Assembly (NCBI RefSeq): GCF_021155765.1
Contig: NC_060110.1
Coordinates: 25,070,001-25,134,000 of the forward strand
Direction: 5' to 3'
Origin: Diprion similis
Taxonomy: Eukaryota; Arthropoda; Insecta; Hymenoptera; Diprionidae
Length of the DNA stretch: 64,000 nucleotides
Shown here: positions 36,168-46,441 of the stretch, piece after piece
Layout: each line of letters starts with the position of its first letter
Numbering within the stretch: position 1 is the stretch's first letter
Notes under the pieces: generated by a model
The model's database searches: none
Seen by the model: only the letters and a program-made list of their open reading frames with translations
What the model was told of the DNA's origin: nothing
Translations under genes and position numbers: made by a program

Positions 36168-38226
36168 ATGGCGCTCGCTGAAGTTTGCGGAATAAATTCT
36201 TACTTGGATTTTAATTTACCAAGAAATAATGACAATTTTCAAGGGGAAATCGAAGCCTACAGCAAGAATTTCAGCAACAACTTGAATTTGGCTATGCCTC
36301 CGTTCGCAAATGTATGTATTATCTTAAATATTTGTCGAGTTTGACAGCTCCCTGTAAAGTGCATCATCATCACCGTTACCCTGTTCATAAATCGTCTATT
36401 CATTTCCAAATTCCGAGTACAGCATATCCGGCTACCAGAAATCTGTGAGATCTGCTGTTGCATGCCTGTAATATCCAAATCTTACACACTCCGTAACTAC
36501 TTATTCGTCCTACAATTGGTACCATCCATCGATGATTGGCTAAACCTAACCTCTATTTAACTTGTTCAAACATTAAACTAATCACCCAACAGCCGGCTGA
36601 AAATTTGTCTCGATTCTCGACCGATGAAAATGGAAGAAAATTGAAAATAAATTTCGATCATGGCACAACGACCCTTGGATTCCGTTACAAAGGTGGCGTC
36701 GTTCTAGCTGTGGATTCACGTGCTACTGGTGGCCAATTTATTGGTAAGTTCAGCACTCGTAGTTATACATTTTAGCCACGTCTTGTACTATGTACTCAAA
36801 CAACGTTTTTACGAGTTGGACAAGGTTCTGATGTAAACTTATATAAGGATCGCAACCACAGTGAGTACAAGGCAATCAAGGCTATGACTAACCAATTTTG
36901 TGATTGCAATCCTAAATTCAAATCATTCGATACCTTGACATTCTCGCTAAAGTACAAAAGCAAATTTCAATCATTGTCCATTTATTTCAGGGTCTCAGAG
37001 CATGAAGAAGATTGTTGAGATCAATGACTACCTCCTGGGAACACTAGCTGGTGGTGCTGCTGACTGCGTCTACTGGGATCGTGTCTTGGCAAAGCAATGC
37101 CGAATGTATGAGCTTAGAAACAGAGAACGAATCTCTGTTGCTGCTGCAAGCAAACTGATGTCCAACATGGTTTATAATTACAAAGGAATGGGCCTCTCTA
37201 TGGGTATGTTGCCTTGTTACATGGGTTCAGGAAGATGAATTGTGCTACAGACATCATAGTTTAGAATAAGATTGAGGAACTTGAACTCGAACGTAATTGA
37301 TGTTGTAACTTAATTGACCATTCTGTTAAATCTTGGAGAATACGAAAAAACATACACATTCCAAGACATTGCGATATTCTCCCCTTGAATACAGGAATGA
37401 AACTGTCGCGTTTATAGCTCGTAATGTAAAATATCGCAAAAAACTTTCAAGCTTATGCATTGTGATTTGCATTTCCGGCGGATCCCGAACGAATGTTTCA
37501 CAGTTTGGATTGGACCGGGATTCCCAAACCGCTACCCTACCAGCTTCAAAAATGCCACGTTATAGCATGTTCAAAAAAGTAGCGATACAAGATTATGTCA
37601 TACATATGCATAGGGAATTATTCCGTTTCATCCGAGGTTCTTCGTTCTTCCAACGCGGAGAGCTGAGATGAAATGGATGTCTCAGATAATGCGGAATCTC
37701 GATTTATCGAACATCAGATAAGCGAGGTTCTACTATATTATGGTGAAGAATAAAAGTTTTTATTAAACGAAATTGCCGGTATTATTTTCACTAACAGGAA
37801 TGATGATCGCTGGTTGGGACAAAAGAGGACCTGGTTTATACTATGTCGATTCAGAAGGAACTAGAACAGCCGGTCAAGTGTTCAGTGTTGGTTCTGGCTC
37901 TGTATATGCTTTTGGTGTCTTGGATTCTGGCTACCACTGGGACTTGACAGATGACGAAGCCTATGAATTAGGAAGAAGGTCTATCTACCATGCCACTCAC
38001 AGGGATGCGTACTCTGGGGGTATAATACGAGGTAAATTCCGAGAATAATTACAATACAACTTTTGAATTGACCATGATTTATTCATTGCTCGATTGTAAA
38101 TATACGTTAATTTTAGTTTATCACATGAAATCTACTGGATGGGTTCACATTTCCGATGAGGACTGCAAGGATCTTCACTACAAGTATCAGGAAGAAAAAG
38201 AGAAGCTGAGAAATGCACCACAGTAA
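36168..38226 (+). CDS. Prosbeta5: 20S proteasome subunit beta type-5 (chymotrypsin-like catalytic subunit)
   Basis: Exons: 36168-36311, 36593-36743, 36991-37203, 37798-38031 and 38117-38226, all GT-AG with phases that join, giving 283 residues. A propeptide of about 72 residues ends in HG before [11 protein letters not shown]. The first Thr (residue 73) is the catalytic N-terminal nucleophile released by self-cleavage. The other active-site residues sit at the expected distances: Asp17 (AVDSRA) and Lys33 (SQSMKKI). [11 protein letters not shown] and [16 protein letters not shown] are family hallmarks. The subunit forms part of the inner beta ring of the 20S core and cleaves after hydrophobic residues. 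Length matches animal orthologues. The ATG has a good context (AAACATGG). Confidence 0.95.
37691..37737 (-). mobile_element. Terminal fragment of a pogo/Tigger-like DNA transposon
   Basis: Read on the minus strand this stretch begins TATAGTAGAACCTCGCTTAT and continues with a CGATAAATCGAG segment. That closely resembles the termini of Tigger/pogo elements of the Tc1/mariner superfamily, which start CAGTAGAACCTCG. It sits at the end of intron 3 of the proteasome gene. No partner terminus or transposase was found, so it is a relic or solo end. Confidence 0.5.
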
Positions 38227-38230
38227 TAAA
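38225..38230 (+). terminator. Poly(A) signal AATAAA overlapping the proteasome beta-5 stop codon
   Basis: The stop TAA runs directly into TAATAAA. If used, the 3' UTR would be only a few tens of bases. No other canonical AATAAA was noticed immediately downstream. Confidence 0.5.
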
Positions 38231-39555
38231 ACTTTCATTAAAATGTATCCTCAACAATATATTGTATTACAAACAATCGTCTTTTTGTAATTAATTAAAA
38301 GTTTTTTTCGTATTGCCTAAATTATACCTGCATCTCAGATCTCCATCATAAAGTATATTCCATTGTAAGTATACAGGGTCACTGATTTGTTGCTGAACGC
38401 GAAACTCCTGCTGATAAAATGACAGCGGGAGTTGTACTCTTGCTCGGCAACGAATGAACGACGCTGTACAAACATGTATGTTATACTTGCACTGTGATTC
38501 GTATTGCAGCATTAATAGTGGTGAATTTATAATTACATATTCGAAGCTTTCTATCATCCCGTTAATCAAGTGCATATTTCATGAACAAAGGATACAGACG
38601 AGCGAAATCGATTAGCTGAATCGTTATCGCCACAATTTGTATGATCAGCAACAGTCAAAGTACACATAATTATAAAATAAAACATATTATCTACACGATA
38701 CAATATATCTGTGCCATTGCTGTGGTGACCGTCAAGTTGTAAAGAAAAATAATTTACTCGTGTTTTTTTGCTTTAAAAAAAAAAAAAAAAAAAGAAAATA
38801 TACGCAGATTGGCTGATGTGCACAAAGTATCGCGAACCGCGTTGATATTGCTTAATTCCGATGTGAATGCTCTCGTGTCCCACTCAAATTTTGTATTCTT
38901 GTCCTTTTTCATTATCGAATACGCGAATTTGCATAAGACTAAGGACCTCTTACCTGCTTTTACCGCGCTTTTTCGCTGTCTAGCCAAGAATCGCTTTCGC
39001 GCCTCTCGTGCAGCAGTTTACGTCCGCCGAAATATAATTATTGTAATTCATTGGTTCTGCGGCAGTGAGACGAAATCGTAAATGTTAACCGAGTGAAATT
39101 GTTAATTTTTTTTGTAGTAAAGTAAAAAATTTCCCTTGCAGCTCTCACTCCCCCCACAATCTTATAACCTTACACAGAGATGTAATTTTGATGCATGAAC
39201 GGACGGACGTGTTTCGAAATGTCCACGTAGGCGTATATGTATGATAACTACTCACAACTACATTTACGCGATACTCGACGGCTGGCGCGATTGGCTGCCA
39301 AGGGGCTGCCAGAGCAACATACTTCAGACTTCTTTGTGATATACCCACCAAGTAGCAACGCCTGCTGCTGCACACAAACTTCAATTGCTGCGTAGTGCTG
39401 CGTAGACTGCAACGGCTGTATAGTGCTTATCAACCGCCATCGCCAACATATTGCAGCGTTTGAATACTACTTAAAAATCTCCGTCGAACCTGTGCGACGT
39501 TAACGATCGCTTACATACTTGCGTTACTCTGCCTTATACTACTGTACTGTCAATT
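38227..39555. other. Intergenic interval between proteasome beta-5 and DAP1
   Basis: AT-rich, with a 19-base poly-A run at 38,775-38,793. The last 200 bases are GC-richer and should hold the DAP1 promoter and 5' UTR, including an inverted CCAAT box (GCGATTGGCTGCC near 39,288) and a GCTGCGTAGTGCTGCGTAG repeat near 39,390. No coding sequence is supported. Confidence 0.5.
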
Positions 39556-40634
39556 ATGTCTACCGCCGAAGAATGCTGCGAACTGAAAGGCGGACATCCC
39601 CCGGCAGGTAATAATTGAACGCATTTTCATACAATACCTTGTCGAAAATCCGAAAACCGGCAAGCAATCTTAGCCTCGTTTACGGATAATCAAATCACTT
39701 ACTCATCCCTCTGATACCTACATATGCGACAGTGCGCCGCACATTTGACGTTACACGTAGCGTACCTTGAGAAATATATACTTGTACCTATACACCTATA
39801 CGTCTGCCTTTTTATATTCCATGTATATTCCTTGTAAAGTAATGTAGTTCTATTTTCCAATTCGATTTTATACCATCGAAAATCTCTTCTAATACACGTC
39901 TTTCATTGTTATTTACAGTCAAAGCTGGTGGCATGAGGATAACCCAGCATAAAACTCCCAGGGAGGACCGAGAGGCTAAGCCGAGCAAGGAATCTGAGGA
40001 GGCCAAACCATCTACTAGGTCAATATCACAGAACCGTTCCAAATCTATGGAGATTTATTTTAACGCTTTTACTGGCAAGGATGCAAATATTTGTTTCATG
40101 TGCAAAAATCATCCGTGTATTGGAGTTTTTTTTTTTTTTTAAGTATTTAAAGAAAATGAGTGGCTGATCGAAGTGATCGACTAGACTTCTCTGGCATTAG
40201 CCAGTGAGTTTTTTCTCACAACCCTGGAGTATGCCATAAGGAGGTCGCACATTAGGGTTTACATTTCATATTTTCTTAAACATTCATGTCTTGTGTTTTC
40301 AACAATTCGAAGCATAAACAACCTTTAGAAAAATTTGGCCATTTTTTTTCCGATGCCTTAGACCTGCCGTTCAAAGCACATGACTCGTAATTTGGTCTGC
40401 CAGTGAAGTGGTTTATGAACTTTTTTATTTTAAGAGTTCTTTACACTGATAACAACCTTTCCTTTTCAATTTTTCAGCCCACCGAAAACAATGATGATTA
40501 GCGGAGCTCCTGCTAGAGGAAATGCAGATTTTCCACCTGAAGCAGTGCAAAATTTCCACGGGAAGCCAGCGCCGACTCATGATGCTCGTGCAGCTCACTC
40601 TCGTCCTAACATAATTCAACAGCCAAGGAAGTAA
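39556..40634 (+). CDS. Dap1: Death-associated protein 1 (DAP1) homologue
   Basis: Exons: 39556-39607, 39919-40018 and 40478-40634; the frames join and give 102 residues, the same length as human DAP1. The protein is basic, proline-rich and predicted disordered. Conserved blocks are GHPPAVKAGGMRI near the N-terminus, PSTSPPKTMMISG (SPPK-ISG core) in the middle, ARGNADFPPEAVQ, and the terminal IIQQPRK. In mammals DAP1 is an mTOR substrate that restrains autophagy when dephosphorylated; the central SPP site is the sort of residue concerned. That function is transferred by homology. The frame continues past the exon-2 donor into a poly-T stretch without homology, which supports splicing. Confidence 0.93.
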
Positions 40635-42071
40635 AAGTAATACTGAAAATAGCATCTTCATACTGACAAATGACATAGCTGGACTAACGGAAAGTAAAAA
40701 AAAACGAGAGGGAGAAAAATTTATGAAATTATTATAGTATCGCTATTTTAAAGTTGATTGAAAAAATGACAAAAGCAATTGAAACATCTTTATAATGTTT
40801 AATTCTCAGAAGACTAAATGATAGACATAAAAGAAGTCATAAAGTCCTTTGAGAATTACAATTTTTTGAAAGTCACACAACTCCTTAATACGTATGATGT
40901 TTTTTGTCAAAACAACTCAATATTCTGTTATCATATTTCAAATCCGTACTATTAAAAGGAAACAATATATGAATAAGGCTTTTGAAAATACGTTTATTCA
41001 AAGACGACATCTGCAATGATGTGAGGTCTTCTTCCAGACAGGTGATGATTTTTGGTGGTTTTTGTGTTCAGTTCAATACTGAAGACTTTGAGAGTTTATA
41101 ATGGTGTTGGCTATAAATTTGACAAGACTTTTATTTTTTACAAACAGGATACGAATGTCTAGCTTACGTGCTTAGATTATATGCATGTATGTTGCAACAT
41201 AACTTCAGGACATGCATGTTCTTTAATTGCACATTATTGTGTTTATATCAGGTGTAACATATACTTGATTTGCCTCGCAATATATAGACGATACGTACAA
41301 TTCACACATGTGCTTCAATATTGCAAGCATAGTGATTACTTCTTTTCTTATTTTGGGACCAATATCGAACAGAAAGTTATTATTACGAGTTTATTCCAGC
41401 CTTTCGTTACTTCATACTATGCATTTGATGCATTTATTATTATTATTGGTTTTTATTTTCAAATACATGTATGTATTTCTTTCGATGCTTGTTATTTCTG
41501 GTTATGGATTTACTTGGGCTAATTATTTGCACGTTCGTTTTTCTCAAAACAGCTGTTTTTATTTTTATTATAAATACACTGGTATATCTATATAAAAATA
41601 ATTAAAGATAATGTATGTACAATACTATGTTAATGATAAACAGATGAGCAATACGAATGTGTATTGATTGTGTGAAAAATGACAAATAATACAAATTATC
41701 TTGTAATTTATTTGTATGATTCTGTCTTAAAGGATGAATAAATAATTTTCCATACATTGACTGTTTTTCAAATGGATAAGTTAATCGTCATTTTAGATAA
41801 TATACAATTCTTCTGTTACGGTTTTAGTTGGTATTACTGAGCGGCATTGAGCATCGTTGTCATAGCAACCGCTATGTATCTTATAAATACAGTCCACATT
41901 GATGTGTCAACGGTTGAATAAAAAATACCTTCCACTCAAATCCCCTTGCTCATGTATGAAAATGTAATTGAAACTTTAGCTTTTATCGTTTATACTTGAA
42001 ATTTTTTGTCAAGATATTTGGTGATTTTTCTTATTCAATCAGCCTACCATACTCCTCATTTATTATCCAAC
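40635..42071. other. DAP1 3' region and ERK7 promoter interval
   Basis: Very AT-rich; candidate poly(A) signals AATAAA at 41,737-41,742 and 41,917-41,922. The X-box for ERK7 is at 41,856-41,869. Two overlapping open frames near 41,181-41,595 are low-complexity Phe/Tyr/Ile-rich and not believed coding. Confidence 0.5.
41856..41869 (+). promoter_or_regulatory. RFX X-box upstream of ERK7
   Basis: GTTGTCATAGCAAC is a full match to the X-box bound by RFX factors: GTnRYC half-site, two-base AT spacer and RGYAAC half-site. It ends 202 bases before the ERK7 start codon, in the range where X-boxes of ciliary genes lie. MAPK15/ERK7 acts at basal bodies and in cilium formation, so the pairing makes biological sense. 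Sequence match is direct; use by RFX is inferred. Confidence 0.7.
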
Positions 42072-45000
42072 ATGTCTGGTAAAAGCAGTATGGAAAAGGT
42101 ATCTGAAATCGACACACATGTCACTAAGCAGTATGACATTATTCGCAGGCTCGGCAAAGGGGTGAGTTCATAATTTTATATTGTTTCATCATTATAAATG
42201 CCTCTTTCCACAATTTCCGTTTGATTATTGCAATTCAATTTTCTGTGATTCGAATGGTTGATTCTACGGTCATGTTGTACGTTCAAAATTTCAGGCTTAC
42301 GGAATCGTCTGGAAAGCAGTAGACAAGCGGTCCAAAGAGACTGTAGCAGTAAAAAAGATTTTCGATGCATTCCGGAACCAAACAGATGCTCAGCGTACCT
42401 TTCGTGAAATTATGTTCTTATTATCATTTGCTAACCATGAAAATATTATCCAACTCATAGGACTGCACAAGGCAAACAACAACAAGGACATTTACCTTGT
42501 CTTTGAATACATGGGTGAGAATTTTTCATCATCGTCACCTGGTACTCCATTCAATTTTCAAGTTAATTAAAGAAATTGTCGTGTCACGTGTATCGCTTTA
42601 TTATTTGCAGAAACTGATTTACACAATGTGATAAAGCGGGGTAACATTTTGAAGGACATTCACAAGGTGTTCATAATGTACCAGCTGTTCAAGGCAATTA
42701 AATACATCCATTCAGGAAACGTAATACACAGAGATTTGAAGGTAATTTGTGCCTGCAGTTTCTAGTACCTCGAACAATCCTTAATTTCCTTGTCAACCAT
42801 CCATCACTCTTACTTTCCAGCCATCGAATATTCTCCTTAACGCGCAATGTCATTGCAAAATTGCTGACTTTGGGTTGGCTAGATCTGTTACTCAGATATG
42901 CGAAGGTGATAGGGAATCGGGAAGCGATCCGACACTCACGGATTACGTCGCCACTCGCTGGTACAGAGCACCAGAGATCCTTATTGCATCGAAGCGGTAA
43001 GAATTTGAATTAGTTATAGCTATGAGTTTGTCTTTGGCAGATGTGTATGTGTTTAAATTGATTCTATATCGCTAGTATGCTTCAGGTACACAAAAGGCAT
43101 AGACATGTGGTCTCTGGGATGCATTTTAGGTGAAATGCTACTAGGAAAACCTCTTTTTCCTGGTTCTTCTACGATAAATCAGGTAGAAAGGATAATGGGG
43201 ACTTTGCCACATCCTACAGAAGAAGGTAATAAACATTCGGATTTCGTAGTTATTCAAAGTTTCCATGGGTGAACTATGGATGAAACTATATTTTGAGCAT
43301 AAAAGTAATTTCTCACGAATATTTGTTTCATTTTTCACTCAGATTTAAACTCCGTTAGCGCAGGATATGGTACCAATTTATTAGAGAAGACGCCAGCGGG
43401 TCCACGCCGCTCTATTAGAGATCTTCTGCCAAATGTTTCTGAGAGTGCAATAAATCTAATAAATAAATTAATTGTCTTTAATCCTAATCGCAGACTAACT
43501 GCAATTGAGGCATTAGAACATCCGTATGTTGCCGAGTAAGTTTGCACAAAATTTGTTAAGAACAGAGTGTCAAGATTAGTTTTCAAGGTTTTATTTCAAA
43601 TATTTGCAGTTTTCATACTAAAGGCAATGAGCCAGAAAGGGGATCGAACGTTGTACCTTTGCTCAGAGACGACGTGCAGTTATCGGTAGATGATTATAGA
43701 AACAAACTTTATGCTATGATGGATGAAAAGCACAAAAAACACAACAATATGTAAGTCTGACGCCTGCTATTTTCTCTCAACAGTAAGTGGCAATGACTGA
43801 ACAGTTGAAATGTACATGCCAATTAACTTACGATCAATCAGGTCAAAATCTAGGATCAGAAGGCTGTCAGAACACATTCGGAAGGAGACTAGCAGCGCTG
43901 TTGGTCAAGGAGATGGAACTGCAAAAAAAGGTCTTCATTTATCATATGACGATCTACGCAAGGACAAAATCCGAGCTGAAGCCTACAAACAGCCACAAAG
44001 TGAGAACCATGGTATGAATGAAACTGGTGAAATTCGACTTATCATTCAAATTATTGAGAATAATTGAAAAATACTTTCACCATTTACATTAAGGCCAACC
44101 TGCCGTAACTAAAAAGTTGAATGGTTCAACGTATATAAATGGAAATGGTCGGAATGGAAAACCACAGTTAGTTAATGTGGATGTAATGGTGGGTGATAGA
44201 GCTTCGCTGCAAAATGGTACGTAATATTTGAGGATGATAGAAGATTATTCAGTTGCAATGGAAAAGAACTTTATTGTTTATATACAAATGTACATGACAA
44301 AGATAAAGACCATGAAGCGAAAGATATATTGCACATGATTTCAGGGAGAAATTCAGCAGCACATTATGCGTACAATCTGATGAATGGTCCATTCAAAAAC
44401 CTTCCTCCAGGCCAAGCAAAGAGCTGTTTATACTTGAGCCAACAACATAATTTGTCTAAATCTCAACGTTCGATACAATCAGACCAAGTAACTCTCGTAA
44501 GTCACAACCTTCATCTTTCCACTTCTTGCTGTTAGTTATTTTCATTCTTACAGGTAGATTATGTTCTAATTTCACCACTTGCAGATAGAATACCGAATCT
44601 AAGGTGTAGTACGAAAATTCAATCTTATAAAGATGTACCTACTGTGATCAAAACGACGTATTAATAAAAACCCTGCAGTATTCTATCTGCTTACTCAATT
44701 ATGATGCTGAAAAAGGCAAATCAAGCTTTACAGAATTTTGTACATTGGAGATAGATGCTTTTTTTTATTTTTTCATCTCTTGTTTGATTAGTATAAATTA
44801 AAATACTATTATTACAGGTGACTTGTCGTATGGGATTCATTTAGGTACTGTAATTTTTTTTTTATACAGATTACCGTGCCTGCATGTACGCTGTACAATA
44901 AAGCTTGCACCACATATATTTTTGCAACAATATCATATTATCATACATTGCAAATAGCTTATTACTAGATAAGCAAGTCATCAAGTAATGAAATCTGAAA

Positions 45001-45986
45001 TCAAACATGGTCACGATATGTTTGTACGAAAATTATATTGTTCAGATAGATGGCGTAATAATTGTCATGACTAAGTACAACAAAAATCTCATAAGTACAA
45101 CCGCATTTTGATGTCCTAAAGCTATGCTAAGAGTTTATGGAATTTTTCTTATACTTCCGAGTTTTCATGAATATCTTATTTAATAGAAAAAAAAAGTTTC
45201 CTGCCACAACTTCGGACCTCTGTAAATAACTCACAATTCGTTTATTTGGAGTAAAAATAGGCACATCTGATAAAAAATATCATAGTTTTTAGCGGAAATA
45301 ACAATGCTTCTTACATGTTGGCAATGCATTACATTTATTGATAACACTATATCACTTATTGTTTCTGAAAGATATTGTGTGGTATTTTTCAGTATGGTCC
45401 AAGCGGTCGACTTGGTCTGCAATCGAATCAACAAAAGCTACGACGTAATACAAAACCACAGCTAGTACACAGAACGCCACCAGCAAATAATAATAATCTG
45501 CAAACAAAAGTAAATCTACCGAAGCGCATGAATCAAGATAGTCCAACGAATGCCAAATACCTCACAAAAATGCCAAATAATTTTACAAAACACTTTGCAA
45601 CTTCACACCATTCCACATCCCAGAATCAAACAATTCAAAATTATTTCAATCAAACTATGCCTGTGCATTTGCAGAGGGAGCGAATTTCCACTGGCCAAAT
45701 TAAAAACACTACTTATAGCAATCGTCCAACTGCAGAATGCATAAGCAATATCAGCAACTACATCCATAATACAAATTCTGTTTCTGGGTCGTTAGATAAT
45801 CATAATAGAGTAAGAAGCGCAGTGGTTCGTGCTCAAACGGCTAAGAATCATTTGAGGCATAATGCTATTCAGAAACCAATAACTACAATTAGAAATTTCA
45901 GATCTCTAAATAGCTACAATCAAAGTCATGGGACGATTACAGCCTCTGCATATAAAGATTTGAAGAATGGTAATATCCGGTGGTAA
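42072..45986 (+). CDS. Erk7: Atypical MAP kinase ERK7 / MAPK15
   Basis: Exons: 42072-42161, 42295-42514, 42611-42741, 42821-42996, 43086-43225, 43343-43535, 43610-43750, 43842-44011, 44094-44216, 44345-44496 and 45393-45986, giving 709 residues for the long form. The kinase domain shows the Gly-loop GKGAYG (28-33), VAVKK with Lys50, HRDLKPSN with Asp145, DFGLARS with Asp163, an activation loop TDY (187-189) followed by [10 protein letters not shown], and [11 protein letters not shown]. The activation motif is TDY rather than the TEY of mammalian MAPK15. A long basic, Asn/Gln/Ser-rich tail follows, as in this atypical class, which phosphorylates itself and is controlled partly by its tail and turnover. 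Known roles of the family are ciliogenesis, autophagy and control of secretion under starvation. A shorter form using the exon at 44554-44664 is described separately. The closest alternative, a classical ERK, is excluded by the [14 protein letters not shown] and [20 protein letters not shown] signatures and the tail. Confidence 0.94.
44554..44664 (+). CDS. Erk7: Alternative last exon of ERK7 (short isoform)
   Basis: Exon 10 ends in phase 0 at 44496. A good acceptor (TTCTTACAG) at 44553 opens an in-frame stretch, [18 protein letters not shown] and onwards, ending in TAA at 44662-44664. An AATAAA poly(A) signal overlaps that stop (44663-44668). Using this exon gives 548 residues; skipping it to 45393 gives 709. 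The two ends are mutually exclusive, because this exon has a stop and no in-phase donor. Conservation is unknown, but the acceptor, frame and poly(A) signal together make it credible. Confidence 0.55.
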   Translation, partial: VDYVLISPLADRIPNLRCSTKIQSYKDVPTVIKTTY

Positions 45987-46435
45987 TTCACAAATAGGAG
46001 GTTTCTGGAACGAAAGTTTTTAACAGGGTATACTAAACTATCTTTCATTATGTTTTGGTGATACCTTTTTTTTCTCTGCAAAAATGTACCAAACATTTGA
46101 CCTGGTAAAAAACTTAAAACATAGGTTTTGAAAATACAACAGTACACCCGCAAAAACCTCTGAAAATTGCAATTTTCGACTGAAAAAAGCTCAACTACAA
46201 CTAACTTTTGAAAAGTCAAAGTATTGTAAAATTACTGGAGTGATATAAACGTATAATTTCGCTAATTCTAATAAATTGTATCTCATTTTAATCCTCGAAT
46301 AATTCTGAACAAATCGTGTGAGATGAATTTTCTCTTCAGTTCCCGGCTGGAAAAAAAATACGCAGTGAAACGCACGACAGTTACAACAATCTAATTGTAA
46401 GACAAGACCAATGTACAGAATTGGTTGACCTATAA

Positions 46436-46441
46436 AATAAA
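46436..46441 (+). terminator. Poly(A) signal for the long ERK7 transcript
   Basis: AATAAA about 450 bp after the long-form stop codon, in AT-rich DNA and the first canonical hexamer noticed there. Confidence 0.45.

Noticed and set aside
37333-37671. 112-codon plus-strand frame in proteasome intron 3
   Set aside because: It lies wholly in an intron beside a transposon terminus; perhaps decayed element DNA, but no transposase motif is seen.
41181-41595. Two overlapping 95-113 codon frames downstream of DAP1
   Set aside because: Low-complexity hydrophobic composition in very AT-rich DNA; no splice or family evidence.
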